NCBI GenBank assembly: GCA_017538865.1
Contig: JAFYIA010000061.1
Coordinates: 1 to 20,532, forward strand
Length of the DNA: 20,532 bases
From: Aeriscardovia sp.
GTDB lineage: Bacteria; Actinomycetota; Actinomycetes; Actinomycetales; Bifidobacteriaceae
Direction of reading: 5' to 3'
This document shows positions 1 through 7,090 of the stretch, in pieces. Every line of letters starts with the position of its first letter. The first letter of the stretch is position 1. The position numbers and the translations under genes are program-made. Under the pieces are notes generated by a model. The model saw only the letters and a program-made list of their open reading frames with translations. It made no database searches and was not told where the DNA came from.

Positions 1-693
1 AGCATAGAGGAGAGCCTTTTGAAGCTTTCCCCCCCCTCTACGGCCGTCTCCATCAACCGCTCGGCCCTCCTTTCCGACATCGACATAATCGTTTCCAATT
101 TCGCCACGGTGGACCTCGAGGACCTGAACATGGGGGAGTTCATCCTCTCCCTCCTCCAGCTCATGCAGCGAAACGGCCTCGAGATCCCCTCAAACCTCAT
201 CCTCGTCTCCCGCGCCCTCGTGACGCTGGAGGGGACGATTTCCGAGTTCATACCGGATGTGAACATGGTGGAAATCATCGAGGAGCACCTGAAGCGCGGC
301 GGCATGGGGGAAGGGTTTAAAAAAGAGGCGGCCTCCCTCGCCCGCGAAAGCCTCCAGGGGGCCCACGGGCTGCTCGGATCCCTTGCGGACTCCAAGGTGG
401 CCGTAAAGCAGCTCACCCGGGGGAACCTGAAGATAAACGCGGAGCTCGTGGGATCCCAGACCCCCCTGAGGCAGCTGAGCTACATAATCGACCGGCTCAC
501 CATGGCCATAATAATAGCCGGCCTCTTTGTAGGCTCCTCCATCGTCTACTACGCCAGGATCCGGCCGGTGGTATTCGGAATCCCCATAGTCGGGATGCTG
601 GGGTATGTCGTGGCTTTCTGCCTGGGGGTGTGGATCATAATCGACATAATGCGCCGCAACCACCAGCTGCGGAAGAAATCTAGGCATAAATAA
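1..693 (+). CDS. ABC1/UbiB-family kinase-like protein, C-terminal part (5' end outside window)
   Basis: The reading frame is open from base 1, so the start lies upstream of the window; the TTG at 19 is probably internal. What is visible is the C-terminal part of an AarF/ABC1/UbiB atypical kinase: a helical stretch (SRALVTLEGTISEF), the segment NAELVGSQTPLRQLSYIIDR, and two closing membrane helices around AIIIAGLFVGSSIVYY and GMLGYVVAFCLGVWIII, ending in a basic tail. This two-helix tail is usual in bacterial family members. The catalytic kinase motifs would lie upstream and cannot be checked. The family is tied to isoprenoid-quinone or membrane-lipid metabolism, but the substrate here is unknown. 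Ile codons are rich in ATA: 7 ATA, 6 ATC and 0 ATT between 481 and 660. Confidence 0.75.
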   Translation, partial: SIEESLLKLSPPSTAVSINRSALLSDIDIIVSNFATVDLEDLNMGEFILSLLQLMQRNGLEIPSNLILVSRALVTLEGTISEFIPDVNMVEIIEEHLKRGGMGEGFKKEAASLARESLQGAHGLLGSLADSKVAVKQLTRGNLKINAELVGSQTPLRQLSYIIDRLTMAIIIAGLFVGSSIVYYARIRPVVFGIPIVGMLGYVVAFCLGVWIIIDIMRRNHQLRKKSRHK

Positions 694-700
694 GGGCCGG

Positions 701-709
701 TGGTATAAT
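701..709 (+). promoter_or_regulatory. Extended -10 promoter of tRNA-His
   Basis: A perfect TATAAT at 704-709 is preceded by TG at 701-702, giving an extended -10 element. It ends 12 bases before the G-1 of tRNA-His. No good -35 is seen at the usual distance, which is acceptable for an extended -10. Confidence 0.6.
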
Positions 710-721
710 TTTCCCGTACAT

Positions 722-798
722 GGTGGGCGTAGCTCAGTCGGTAGAGCATCTGATTGTGGTTCAGAAGGTCGCGTGTTCGAATCACGTCGCCCACCCCA
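722..798 (+). tRNA. tRNA-His (anticodon GTG)
   Basis: The cloverleaf is complete: acceptor GTGGGCG (723-729) pairs with CGCCCAC (788-794), and the anticodon stem TCTGA/TCAGA holds the loop TTGTGGT. The extra 5' G (722) faces the discriminator C (795), the hallmark of bacterial tRNA-His. CCA is encoded at 796-798. Confidence 0.95.
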
Positions 799-824
799 TT
801 TTTTTGCCTGAAACCCGCAAATGC

Positions 825-857
825 AAAAGAGCCCTCCCCACCTGGGAGGGCTCTTTT
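825..857. terminator. Bidirectional intrinsic terminator between tRNA-His and tRNA-Leu
   Basis: A perfect 14-bp inverted repeat, AAAAGAGCCCTCCC (825-838) and GGGAGGGCTCTTTT (844-857), has a 5-base loop. The stem is GC-rich near the loop and ends in A/T runs, so it gives a hairpin plus U-tract in both directions. It lies between the convergent tRNA-His (+) and tRNA-Thr/Leu (-) units and would end both. Confidence 0.85.
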
Positions 858-885
858 CATGTGGGCTGTCTAGAATTGACGCGAG

Positions 886-965
886 TGCACGGGAAGGGAC
901 TCGAACCCTCACGTCTTAGACACAGGAACCTAAATCCTGCGCGTCTACCATTTCGCCACTCGTGC
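886..965 (-). tRNA. tRNA-Leu (anticodon TAG)
   Basis: This is a class II tRNA with a 12-base variable arm. The anticodon stem CAGGA/TCCTG holds the loop TTTAGGT (TAG, reads CUN codons). The D-arm begins GCGAAATGGTAGACGC, typical of tRNA-Leu. The acceptor GCACGAG pairs with CCCGTGC except for one A-C mismatch at 6-67. The discriminator is A and CCA is not encoded. It lies 2 bases downstream of tRNA-Thr and is probably co-transcribed with it. Confidence 0.9.
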
Positions 966-967
966 GT

Positions 968-1043
968 TGGAGCCGTTTAACAGGTTTGAACTGTTGACCT
1001 TCTCTTTACGAGAGAGACGCTCTACCAGCTGAGCTAAAACGGC
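968..1043 (-). tRNA. tRNA-Thr (anticodon CGT)
   Basis: Acceptor GCCGTTT pairs with AAACGGC, and anticodon stem TCTCT/AGAGA holds loop CTCGTAA (CGT, reads ACG). D- and T-arms are regular. The discriminator is T, and CCA is encoded at 968-970. It is first in a Thr-Leu pair. Confidence 0.93.
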
Positions 1044-1054
1044 CTGACGCTTAA

Positions 1055-1063
1055 AGTATATCA
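1055..1063 (-). promoter_or_regulatory. Extended -10 promoter of the tRNA-Thr/tRNA-Leu unit
   Basis: On the minus strand TATACT (1055-1060) is preceded by TGA (1061-1063), forming an extended -10 about 11 bases upstream of the tRNA-Thr 5' end. The -35 is poor. It lies back to back with the start of the acyltransferase gene. Confidence 0.5.
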
Positions 1064-1086
1064 GACGCGCAGGGAGTCGGAGAAAG

Positions 1087-2229
1087 ATGAGGAAGATGAA
1101 ACCTAAGGCGAGGAACCTCAATATAGAGCTTCTCCGGTGCGTTGCCATCCTTTCAATCGCCCTCTTCCACACCTTCGTCCCCTATTTCAACGCCCTGGCC
1201 TACGGTGCCGCCGCCCCCGGGATAAATACGGCCATGAAAGGCTCTTTTATAGCCTTATTTTCCATGGGCCTCATAAACTTTTTAGGCAGCACCGGAAACT
1301 TCATCTTCTACATGATTTCCGGATTTTTCCTGATCCCCCACGCCATAAGGGAGGAGGGCCGCGGATTTTGGCAAAAGCAAGTCCGCTCCGTGGCCAGAAG
1401 ATGCATAGTAATAGTGGGGTCCGTCATAGTCTTCGCCCTCCTCACCGTATTTTTGCACTTCGTCTGCCGCATGCCCTCCGCAAAGCTTGGAGGAATCCGC
1501 TGGCTCGGAGGGGATCTCGAGTTCATCTGGCTTTACCTCCTCTTTTGCGCCCTCGCCCCCTTCGCGGCCCTCGTCCAAAGCAAGTGGGGCAAAGGGTGGG
1601 GCGTGCTTTTGTCCCTCCTCATCGTTCTTACATTTGCCTGCAACGCCTTCATAGCCTTTTTCTCCCAAGGGGGCGTGAATCACGCCTTGGACGGCTGGAG
1701 GAAGATTATGAGTGCGCTCACCTACTTTTGGGGCTTCTGCCTGGCAGGGCTGGCCGGGGAAAAGGGGTGGAGCCGGAACCGAAAGGGCGCCAAAGAGATT
1801 TTCCTTGTCTGCATCTTTTCCGCCCTCATAACGACGTTCGTGTGCGCCGCGGCGCAGAGCTGGAAAATGGCGGGCGAGCTCTCCTTTAAGTCGACTTCCC
1901 TCATATCTTTCGGCATAGCCTTCTCCCTCCTGATGCTTTCGGCTTCCAGTGAAAGGAAGAACGAGGAGTTCAAGTCGGGGAGAGCCATAGCATTTTTCGC
2001 CAACGGCATCCTGGGCTTTTACATCTTTCAGTCCATGCTCACCTCTTTCTGGCACCTCCTGATTTTCCCGGTCATAAACAGCCTCTCCATGCCTGGCTTC
2101 TTCCCGTTCATAGCCCTCCTCATCTTCGCGTCCCTTCTGACTTTCATCTACACCCTCGTCCTCTCCGCCCTGGGATCCTGGGTGCGCCTGCCCCTGCTTG
2201 CGGCAGGATCCAGGCTTCTCAAAAGTTGA
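1087..2229 (+). CDS. Membrane acyltransferase, acyltransferase-3 (OafA-like) family
   Basis: The protein has 380 residues and about ten hydrophobic helices. The first carries the family signature of an Arg followed by a His (R17 and H28 in LLRCVAILSIALFHTF), and the next conserved block is FYMISGFFLI followed by a basic loop with F..R..R. These integral proteins move acetyl or other short acyl groups from the cytoplasm onto sugars, peptidoglycan or lipids; the acceptor here cannot be told. The start is ATG 1087 behind GGAGAAAG. A second ATG at 1096 behind GAGGAAG is also possible. The stop lies 33 bases before rpe, so the two are probably co-transcribed, though nothing links their functions. 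Confidence 0.8.
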   Translation: MRKMKPKARNLNIELLRCVAILSIALFHTFVPYFNALAYGAAAPGINTAMKGSFIALFSMGLINFLGSTGNFIFYMISGFFLIPHAIREEGRGFWQKQVRSVARRCIVIVGSVIVFALLTVFLHFVCRMPSAKLGGIRWLGGDLEFIWLYLLFCALAPFAALVQSKWGKGWGVLLSLLIVLTFACNAFIAFFSQGGVNHALDGWRKIMSALTYFWGFCLAGLAGEKGWSRNRKGAKEIFLVCIFSALITTFVCAAAQSWKMAGELSFKSTSLISFGIAFSLLMLSASSERKNEEFKSGRAIAFFANGILGFYIFQSMLTSFWHLLIFPVINSLSMPGFFPFIALLIFASLLTFIYTLVLSALGSWVRLPLLAAGSRLLKS

Positions 2230-2262
2230 TTGGCTCAAAGCCGGGAAATAAAATCATCGCTT

Positions 2263-2919
2263 ATGGATATAAAAATTGCTCCCAGCATCCTTTCGGCGGA
2301 TTTTTGCAATCTCCAATCGGACCTCGAGGCTGTAAAAAGCGCAGACCTCATACATGTAGACGTCATGGACGCCCACTTCGTCCCGAACCTGACGATAGGT
2401 GCGCCGGTAGTCAAAAGGATCGCCCAGGTTTCTCCCCTCCCTCTGGACGTCCACCTCATGATAGATTCCCCCGACGTTTTCGCGCTCGATTATGCTTTTG
2501 AGAATGTGGAAAGCATAACCTTCCACCTCAAGCCGGCCCAGGCCCCTATCAGGCTCGCCAGGAGGATAAGGGAAAAGGGGATAAAGGCCTGCTGCGCCCT
2601 AAATCCTGCAGTCGGACTAGAAGGTCTTTTGGGTATTTTGGAAGAATTTGACTCAGTCCTCATAATGAGCGTGGAACCGGGATTTGGAGGCCAAAAGTTC
2701 CTCGCTTCCCAGCTTTCCAAGCTTGCGCGCCTGAAAAAGGAGATAAAAGATAGGGGGCTGAATACTAAGATAGAGATAGACGGAGGGATAAACAAAGAGA
2801 CAATAGGGCTGGCCTGCAGGGCCGGAGCCGACATTGTTGTGGCCGGTTCCGCCATTTACGGCGAGAGGGATCGCGCCCAAGCCATAAAGGAATTAAGGGA
2901 AATAGCGGAAAGAGCCTGA
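2263..2919 (+). CDS. rpe: Ribulose-phosphate 3-epimerase
   Basis: This cytoplasmic TIM-barrel enzyme interconverts ribulose-5-phosphate and xylulose-5-phosphate, feeding the non-oxidative pentose phosphate route (and the phosphoketolase shunt if this is a bifidobacterium). It has 218 residues, the usual length. Motifs in order are APSILSADF (6-14), HVDVMDAHFVPN (31-42), LDVHLMI (61-67), SVEPGFGGQKF (136-146) and IDGGIN (172-177). The metal/catalytic set H31, D33, H64 and D173 is present. ATG 2263 is preferred over the upstream TTG 2230 because the family starts just before IAPSILSADF. No strong ribosome binding site is visible, so coupling to the gene upstream is possible. It is 3 bases from the next gene. 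Confidence 0.95.
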   Translation: MDIKIAPSILSADFCNLQSDLEAVKSADLIHVDVMDAHFVPNLTIGAPVVKRIAQVSPLPLDVHLMIDSPDVFALDYAFENVESITFHLKPAQAPIRLARRIREKGIKACCALNPAVGLEGLLGILEEFDSVLIMSVEPGFGGQKFLASQLSKLARLKKEIKDRGLNTKIEIDGGINKETIGLACRAGADIVVAGSAIYGERDRAQAIKELREIAERA

Positions 2920-2922
2920 AAC

Positions 2923-3522
2923 ATGCCAGATTTAGAGACCCGGAGCGTGGAAGTTTCCAGACACGTCTGGACGGTGCCGAATTTTATAAGCTTTCTGCGC
3001 ATAGCTTCCATACCGGTGATAGCCTGGCTGATAGCCTCCAACCACCTCCTGTGGTCTCTTCTTCTCATGGCGCTTTCCGGAATTTCCGACGGGGTAGACG
3101 GGTATGTGGCCAGGCGCTTCGACCAGGTCTCGGTCCTGGGGCAGATCCTTGACCCTATAGCCGACAGGCTCCTCATCATATGCTCCTGCATAGCCCTGGC
3201 CGTGGCACACCTCCTGCCTTGGTGGATTTTGATAGTGATTTGCTGCAGGGACTTCGTCATAGGGATTGAAGTGCTGATCTTGGCCAACAAAGGATACGGA
3301 CCTTTGCCGGTCCACTTTGTGGGGAAGGTGGGTACCTTCGTGATCCTTGTGGCCATCCCCTGCCTCATCATCTCCCACGTAATCCCTGCAGGCTCTTTGG
3401 CGCCCCTGTCTTTCTACTGCTTCGGGATGGCCAGCTGCTACTGGGGAATAGGCCTTTACTGGATGGCAGGGCTGGTATACATAGCGCAGGGAATGTCCCT
3501 AATGAAGAAAAGAAAGCACTAA
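2923..3522 (+). CDS. CDP-alcohol phosphatidyltransferase (PgsA-like)
   Basis: This is an integral membrane enzyme of 199 residues. The family signature D-x2-D-G-x2-A-R-x8-G-x3-D-x3-D is complete: D56, D59, G60, A63, R64, G73, D77 and D81, within SDGVDGYVARR and GQILDPIADR. These enzymes move a phosphatidyl group from CDP-diacylglycerol to an alcohol, most often glycerol-3-phosphate (PgsA). Actinobacteria carry several paralogues with other acceptors, so the substrate is left open. About five to six membrane helices are visible. It starts 3 bases after rpe stops, and the FHA gene follows after 2 bases, indicating one operon. Confidence 0.88.
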   Translation: MPDLETRSVEVSRHVWTVPNFISFLRIASIPVIAWLIASNHLLWSLLLMALSGISDGVDGYVARRFDQVSVLGQILDPIADRLLIICSCIALAVAHLLPWWILIVICCRDFVIGIEVLILANKGYGPLPVHFVGKVGTFVILVAIPCLIISHVIPAGSLAPLSFYCFGMASCYWGIGLYWMAGLVYIAQGMSLMKKRKH

Positions 3523-3524
3523 GG

Positions 3525-3950
3525 ATGGATGAAGAAAAAGAGGCGGAGCGCACCGTCATAGGCCTCCCCCCGGTAAAAGTGCCTGCGGCCCTGGCCAGGG
3601 AAGGCGCCCTTACAGGCCAGGATCTCGAAGTTATGGATAAGCTCGCAGAAGGCAACGCGCTTCTTATAGCGGTCAGCGGTTTCTCTCAGAATGTGAGGTA
3701 CCTTCTCGATGAGCCCTCAATAAGCGTAGGCAGGAGCATGAAAGCCGACATCCTCTTGGACGACCCCACGGTTTCAAGGCGTCATGCCCTTTTCACGAAG
3801 GTCGGAGGCACCTACGTCCTCAAAGATCTGGATTCCTTAAACGGCACTTATGTGAATGGCGCCCGCATAGACAGCCTCGAGCTCCACAGCGGGGACGCCA
3901 TTATGATAGGGCGCTTTAAAATGCTCTTCTACTTAAAGGATCACTCGTAG
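3525..3950 (+). CDS. FHA-domain signalling protein
   Basis: The protein has 141 residues: an N-terminal extension (1-65) and a forkhead-associated domain (about 66-135) with all core residues, namely G69-R70, S84, R86-H87, N106 and G107 (VGRSMK, VSRRHALF, LNGTYVNG). FHA domains bind phosphothreonine peptides. The layout resembles actinobacterial GarA/OdhI, which switch TCA-cycle enzymes under Ser/Thr kinase control, but the phosphorylated ETTS motif of GarA is not seen at the N-terminus, so that name is not given. It starts 2 bases after the phosphatidyltransferase gene, and its 3' end overlaps rbpA by 10 bases on the opposite strand. Confidence 0.85.
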   Translation: MDEEKEAERTVIGLPPVKVPAALAREGALTGQDLEVMDKLAEGNALLIAVSGFSQNVRYLLDEPSISVGRSMKADILLDDPTVSRRHALFTKVGGTYVLKDLDSLNGTYVNGARIDSLELHSGDAIMIGRFKMLFYLKDHS

Positions 3951-4285
3951 TCGGCGAGCTCCCCCATCTCGTGCTCTTCTATCTTCTTTGCAAGCAGCGC
4001 CTTGAGCTCTTCTTCCGTGCGCCTTTCGAGGAGCATGTCGTAGTGGGATCTCTTCGCCTTTCCGCCGTCCAAAGGATCCCCCTGGCGGTCTTCTTGGACG
4101 CATGTCAGCCCGCAGTGGCAGAACCAGGTCGCCGGCACGGTCGCCTGTTTTGCGAAAGGCACGATGGTCCTGTGGCCCTTAGGGCACACGTACACGACGT
4201 CCTTTCGTTCCGCCAGAGTCACTCCTTCATCTGATTCCAGGCTCTTTGCCCCTATGCTCCTGCCCCGAAGGCTTCTTTCGGCCAT
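3941..4285 (-). CDS. rbpA: RNA polymerase-binding protein RbpA
   Basis: RbpA is an Actinomycetota protein that binds the RNA polymerase beta/beta' region and principal sigma factor and stabilises the open complex. This copy has 114 residues, the family length. It shows the N-terminal tail MAERSLRGRSIGAKSLESD, a small zinc-binding core with C34, H38, C56 and C58 (VCPKGH, FCHCG), a basic linker, and the sigma-interaction helix SHYDMLLERRTEEELKALL. The start ATG 4285 is preceded by AAGGAAG at good spacing. A small ORF lies 58 bases upstream on the same strand behind a promoter at 4593-4621. The 3' end overlaps the FHA gene tail to tail. Confidence 0.93.
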   Translation of the reverse strand: MAERSLRGRSIGAKSLESDEGVTLAERKDVVYVCPKGHRTIVPFAKQATVPATWFCHCGLTCVQEDRQGDPLDGGKAKRSHYDMLLERRTEEELKALLAKKIEEHEMGELADYE

Positions 4286-4343
4286 TGTCTTCCTTTCTCT
4301 GAGAAATTCTCCCGGACTTCTCTTAACGTCTGCTTTTGGAATT

Positions 4344-4574
4344 TTATTCCTGAGCTTCTATGAATCTCTTCAGCCTAACAATCCTTTTTTCCTTTTTCCT
4401 GCGCTTCAGGGCAGCATGGGCCTGGGCATACTCCTCTACGCTCTCCTCGAGGGGCCTTTCTATCGCGCTCTTGCGGAAGGCGGAAGGGGGATCGGGGCGA
4501 ATTGGATCTATACGGATGGAAGATCGCAGCTTGTCTACGTCCTTTTTCAGTCTCTTGGCGCTTTTAAAAAACAC
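4344..4574 (-). CDS. Small basic protein of unknown function upstream of rbpA
   Basis: The protein has 76 residues, is very rich in Lys, Arg and Glu, and has no membrane segment or signal peptide. It begins MFFKSAKRLKKDVDKLRSS and ends in a helical KRRKKEKRIVRLKRFIEAQE stretch. I do not recognise the family. Support for it being real: a GTG start behind AGAGGGG, a promoter with 17-bp spacing about 12 bases upstream of the start, and placement on the same strand just ahead of rbpA. Because RbpA acts on transcription, a nucleic-acid or RNA polymerase role could be imagined for such a charged neighbour, but nothing in the sequence shows it. Confidence 0.5.
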   Translation of the reverse strand: MFFKSAKRLKKDVDKLRSSIRIDPIRPDPPSAFRKSAIERPLEESVEEYAQAHAALKRRKKEKRIVRLKRFIEAQE

Positions 4575-4592
4575 TTCCCCTCTTTCGGATCG

Positions 4593-4621
4593 ATTCTAAA
4601 TAAAACGGGCATTTTGTCGAA
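4593..4621 (-). promoter_or_regulatory. Promoter of the small ORF and rbpA
   Basis: On the minus strand the -35 is TTCGAC (4616-4621), the spacer is 17 bases, and the -10 is TAGAAT (4593-4598). The predicted start near 4586 leaves a leader of about 12 bases before the GTG at 4574. The same -10, TAGAAT, also serves tRNA-Gly in this window. Confidence 0.55.
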
Positions 4622-4739
4622 CTCGCTTTGCTCTTTGAAAGCTGATGCGGTTTTTCTTTTACTTTACCATGAGTCGATAAAGGAGAAGCTCTTTGACATT
4701 AACGCAGCCCTCGCCCCAAAACTTCGTTTTGCAGAGTTT

Positions 4740-5225
4740 CTACGCCTTCTTGCGGCGCTTCAGGAACAGCGCGCCGCCGCCGCCCGAGAGGGCGAGGACC
4801 CAGCGGCCCCCGATGAAGGGCAGGCTAGAGAGCAGGACGACGTTGTAGACTACCCTCTTCGAGGGCTCGAGGAGGTTTAGGGGGTCGGATACGGACGTTA
4901 TGGTCTCGTGGGAGGAGTAGGAGAGATGGGCGGTGAAAGAGATGCTGGGCTTGGAAGAGGAGGCGACGGGGCGGGGCTGGCCTCGGTCAGTGCCGGTGGT
5001 AAGGCCCCCGAAGGAGAAGTCGGCCTCCGAGTTCGGCTGCTCCGAAAAGTCATAAGGCGTAGAAGACCAAGTCCAGCCTCCCGCACTGCCTGCAGCGGGG
5101 GCGAGGTACTCGGTCTTTCCGTCCTGGACCTGGGAAACTGTGAACTTGACGCCCGTGGCAGGAGTGTCTGTCCCCCACCACAGGCTCTGGAACCAGAGGC
5201 CGGTCTCAGAGGAATTGGAAGACAT
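4740..5225 (-). pseudogene. Remnant of a sortase-anchored SpaA-type pilin/adhesin (C-terminal end)
   Basis: The frame codes 161 residues with no signal peptide and no ribosome binding site before its ATG. The sequence resembles the last domain of SpaA-like pilins: GVKFTVSQVQDGKTEYLAP, a GWTW segment, FSFGGLTTGT, KPSISFTAHL, then VVYNVVLLSSLPFIGG, a hydrophobic run and the tail LFLKRRKKA. The last part has the layout of an LPXTG cell-wall sorting signal (motif, membrane segment, positive tail), but the motif reads LPFIG, with Ile in place of Thr. The region normally carrying the signal peptide and main pilin domains is missing; the pafBC-like gene starts its stop only 67 bases upstream. A decayed fragment is the best reading. 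A short intact gene is less likely. Confidence 0.55.
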
Positions 5226-5292
5226 GGAAAGGGAGGAAGGGAGTGAAAAGCTGAAAACCTATCGCCTTTACCAAATATTAAAAGCAGGGGGA

Positions 5293-7026
5293 TTACTCCC
5301 CAACTACGCTTAACTCCCTCTCAGCCCTGGCGACTATGAGATCCCTTATAGTCTTAGGCCCCACCGAGCTGATGTGCTTGGAGTGGGAGATGCAGAAAGC
5401 CACAAACCAGCTGTCATGGCTGACCGTCATGTAGACCTTTAGCTTTTCACCTTCGGCCGTTTCCACTCTGGCTTCCGGAAATTCTGAAATTTGCCCCAAA
5501 AGATCGCTGTCGCACACAAAGCTTACGGGCATCTTCTTCCCCTCGCTGTGGAAGGCGGCCGGAGCAGAGCCTGCAGGGGCTTTTCCTGTAAGGGGGCGGA
5601 TTCGGGAAATGGAGGAGATTCTGAGATTTTGAGGCTGCCCTTCTTCATCCCTTCCTACCAGCCAGTAGATGCCTTCGTCCACTACGATCCTGTCAATGAA
5701 GATCTTCTTTTTGCACTTTTCCCCCGCAGCGTCCGACCATTCGGCCTCCAGGCTTCCCCCTTCCCTGGCAATCTCGCGAATCGCGGGGAGGAGAGCGGGT
5801 TCCACTTCGCACCCCGTCAGGCTCAGCCATGGCACGGAGCCTGGGCTGGTGTATTGGCGCAGATACCTCCCCAGCCTCTCTGCCGAGGCCCTCCCTTCGG
5901 GGGAAAGGAAGGAAGACCTGGCAAGGTAGTGCACCGCCGCGGCCAGAAGGCTGGCGTACTGCGGGGGGATTCCGGCCAGCCTTTCCAGCCCCAGGGAGTT
6001 AGTGGTCTTTACTATCCCCTTTTGCTCCAGGAGGTCCCAGTCGACGTCGAAAAACTGCGATCCCGCGATCTCCCCGTCATCGGAAACCGTGCTAAGGATC
6101 CCGATGTCGCGCCTTATAAAGTCGACCGCCCTCTTTTCTTCCTCCCTGTCGCCAAACCCTATAAACTGGCGCGCAAGATCCTTCAAGGGATATCCGACGC
6201 CTATGTGGGCCGAGAGGAACAGAAGGAGCTTTAGGCGCCTGTCCACTTCCGATTCGGTCTGGAAGAGGAAGCGGGGACGTTCAGGGCGCCTCTTCTTCTT
6301 TTCCACGAGGCGGCTCTCCCCTTCCTCCGTCTCTACCAGGCCCAGCCTGATTGCGGCCTCCAGCCGCTTTCTGTAGGCCTCCTTGGCCTCAAAGGGGGTG
6401 AGGATCCTGGAAGAAGGGTGTTCGAGCATGAAAGTGGCAAGATCGTCGGAATCGGCGTAGACCACATTTATCTTTTCGCCGTTGATTTCCACAGTGGCGG
6501 CATATTTCCTGGAGTCGAGGGCCTCTATGAGGTCCATAGGAATTTTCTGCATCCCGAGTCCGGGAGCTATGGAGTCCAGGCCCAGGGCGGGCTCCCTGGA
6601 GATATCGGCAGGAAAGTCCTGGGCATGGGCCAAAGACTGGACGAAGTAGTTGGCCACGGCCAGAACCGGGATGTCTTCCTGCTCGAAGTGTATGCGTATC
6701 TTGGGTTCGTTTCCAAGCCTTAAACGGTAGGAGGCGAAGTCCTGGCTGTCCGTTTTTGGGGAGTACTCGGGCTGCCTGGACTCTATCACTATCCCCATGG
6801 CCGAAAGCTTCGCCCTGTCCCTCTGGAACTGCTTTGCAAAGGCGGCTTTAGCGGCCTGGTCGGCCAGCTCCCCGTAGGAGTCGGCGTAAGCTTTGACCCT
6901 CTGGGCGATTTGCCTGCTGGTGAGCCACTGCGGAAAGGCCGATGAGAGCACGGCCAAGACGTCCAGTTCGTGCTTTCCCCCTTTGTCCGAAAAGCGGCGC
7001 CTGCCGTTAGAGGTCCTCTGTGCCAT
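5293..7026 (-). CDS. PafBC-like fused WYL-domain transcriptional regulator
   Basis: The protein has 577 residues in two tandem halves, as in naturally fused PafB-PafC. The first half has a winged-helix region (about 18-105) and a C-terminal domain-like stretch (about 174-228, ending ILTPFEAKEAYRKRLEAAI). The second half has a helix-turn-helix region (260-345), a WYL domain (about 425-480, IYWLVGRDEEG then RISSISRIR) and a C-terminal extension (500-577). The first half seems to lack its WYL domain: only about 65 residues separate its winged helix from its C-terminal part. PafBC activates the LexA-independent DNA damage response in mycobacteria, with WYL domains sensing a nucleic-acid ligand. 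Fused PafBC is usually longer. ATG 7026 sits behind GGGAG. It follows UDP-glucose pyrophosphorylase by 64 bases, with a possible terminator between. Confidence 0.75.
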   Translation of the reverse strand: MAQRTSNGRRRFSDKGGKHELDVLAVLSSAFPQWLTSRQIAQRVKAYADSYGELADQAAKAAFAKQFQRDRAKLSAMGIVIESRQPEYSPKTDSQDFASYRLRLGNEPKIRIHFEQEDIPVLAVANYFVQSLAHAQDFPADISREPALGLDSIAPGLGMQKIPMDLIEALDSRKYAATVEINGEKINVVYADSDDLATFMLEHPSSRILTPFEAKEAYRKRLEAAIRLGLVETEEGESRLVEKKKRRPERPRFLFQTESEVDRRLKLLLFLSAHIGVGYPLKDLARQFIGFGDREEEKRAVDFIRRDIGILSTVSDDGEIAGSQFFDVDWDLLEQKGIVKTTNSLGLERLAGIPPQYASLLAAAVHYLARSSFLSPEGRASAERLGRYLRQYTSPGSVPWLSLTGCEVEPALLPAIREIAREGGSLEAEWSDAAGEKCKKKIFIDRIVVDEGIYWLVGRDEEGQPQNLRISSISRIRPLTGKAPAGSAPAAFHSEGKKMPVSFVCDSDLLGQISEFPEARVETAEGEKLKVYMTVSHDSWFVAFCISHSKHISSVGPKTIRDLIVARAERELSVVGE

Positions 7027-7046
7027 CTGCTCCCAAATCCTCCGCT

Positions 7047-7082
7047 AAAAAAAGCAACTGCTTACAATTTTATGCTTTTTTT
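7047..7082 (-). terminator. Possible weak terminator or attenuator between UGPase and the pafBC-like gene
   Basis: A perfect 10-bp inverted repeat, AAAAAAAGCA (7047-7056) and TGCTTTTTTT (7073-7082), has a 16-base loop. Read on the minus strand the hairpin ends in a U-run. The U-run arm can instead pair with the nearer AAGCA (minus strand), so two hairpins compete. The stem is AT-rich and therefore weak. Confidence 0.4.
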
Positions 7083-7090
7083 CGGGGCGA

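Noticed and set aside
1282..2238. A 318-residue minus-strand frame
   Set aside because: It is antisense to the membrane acyltransferase gene and has low-complexity Glu/Gly/Arg content.
4717..4731. Short hairpin CAAAAC-TTC-GTTTTG after the pilin remnant
   Set aside because: A six-pair AT-rich stem with a three-base loop and no U-run is not a credible terminator.
4164..4880. A 238-residue plus-strand frame with hydrophobic parts
   Set aside because: It starts antisense inside rbpA, crosses the small ORF and its promoter and ends in the pilin remnant; it has no ribosome binding site and no family likeness.
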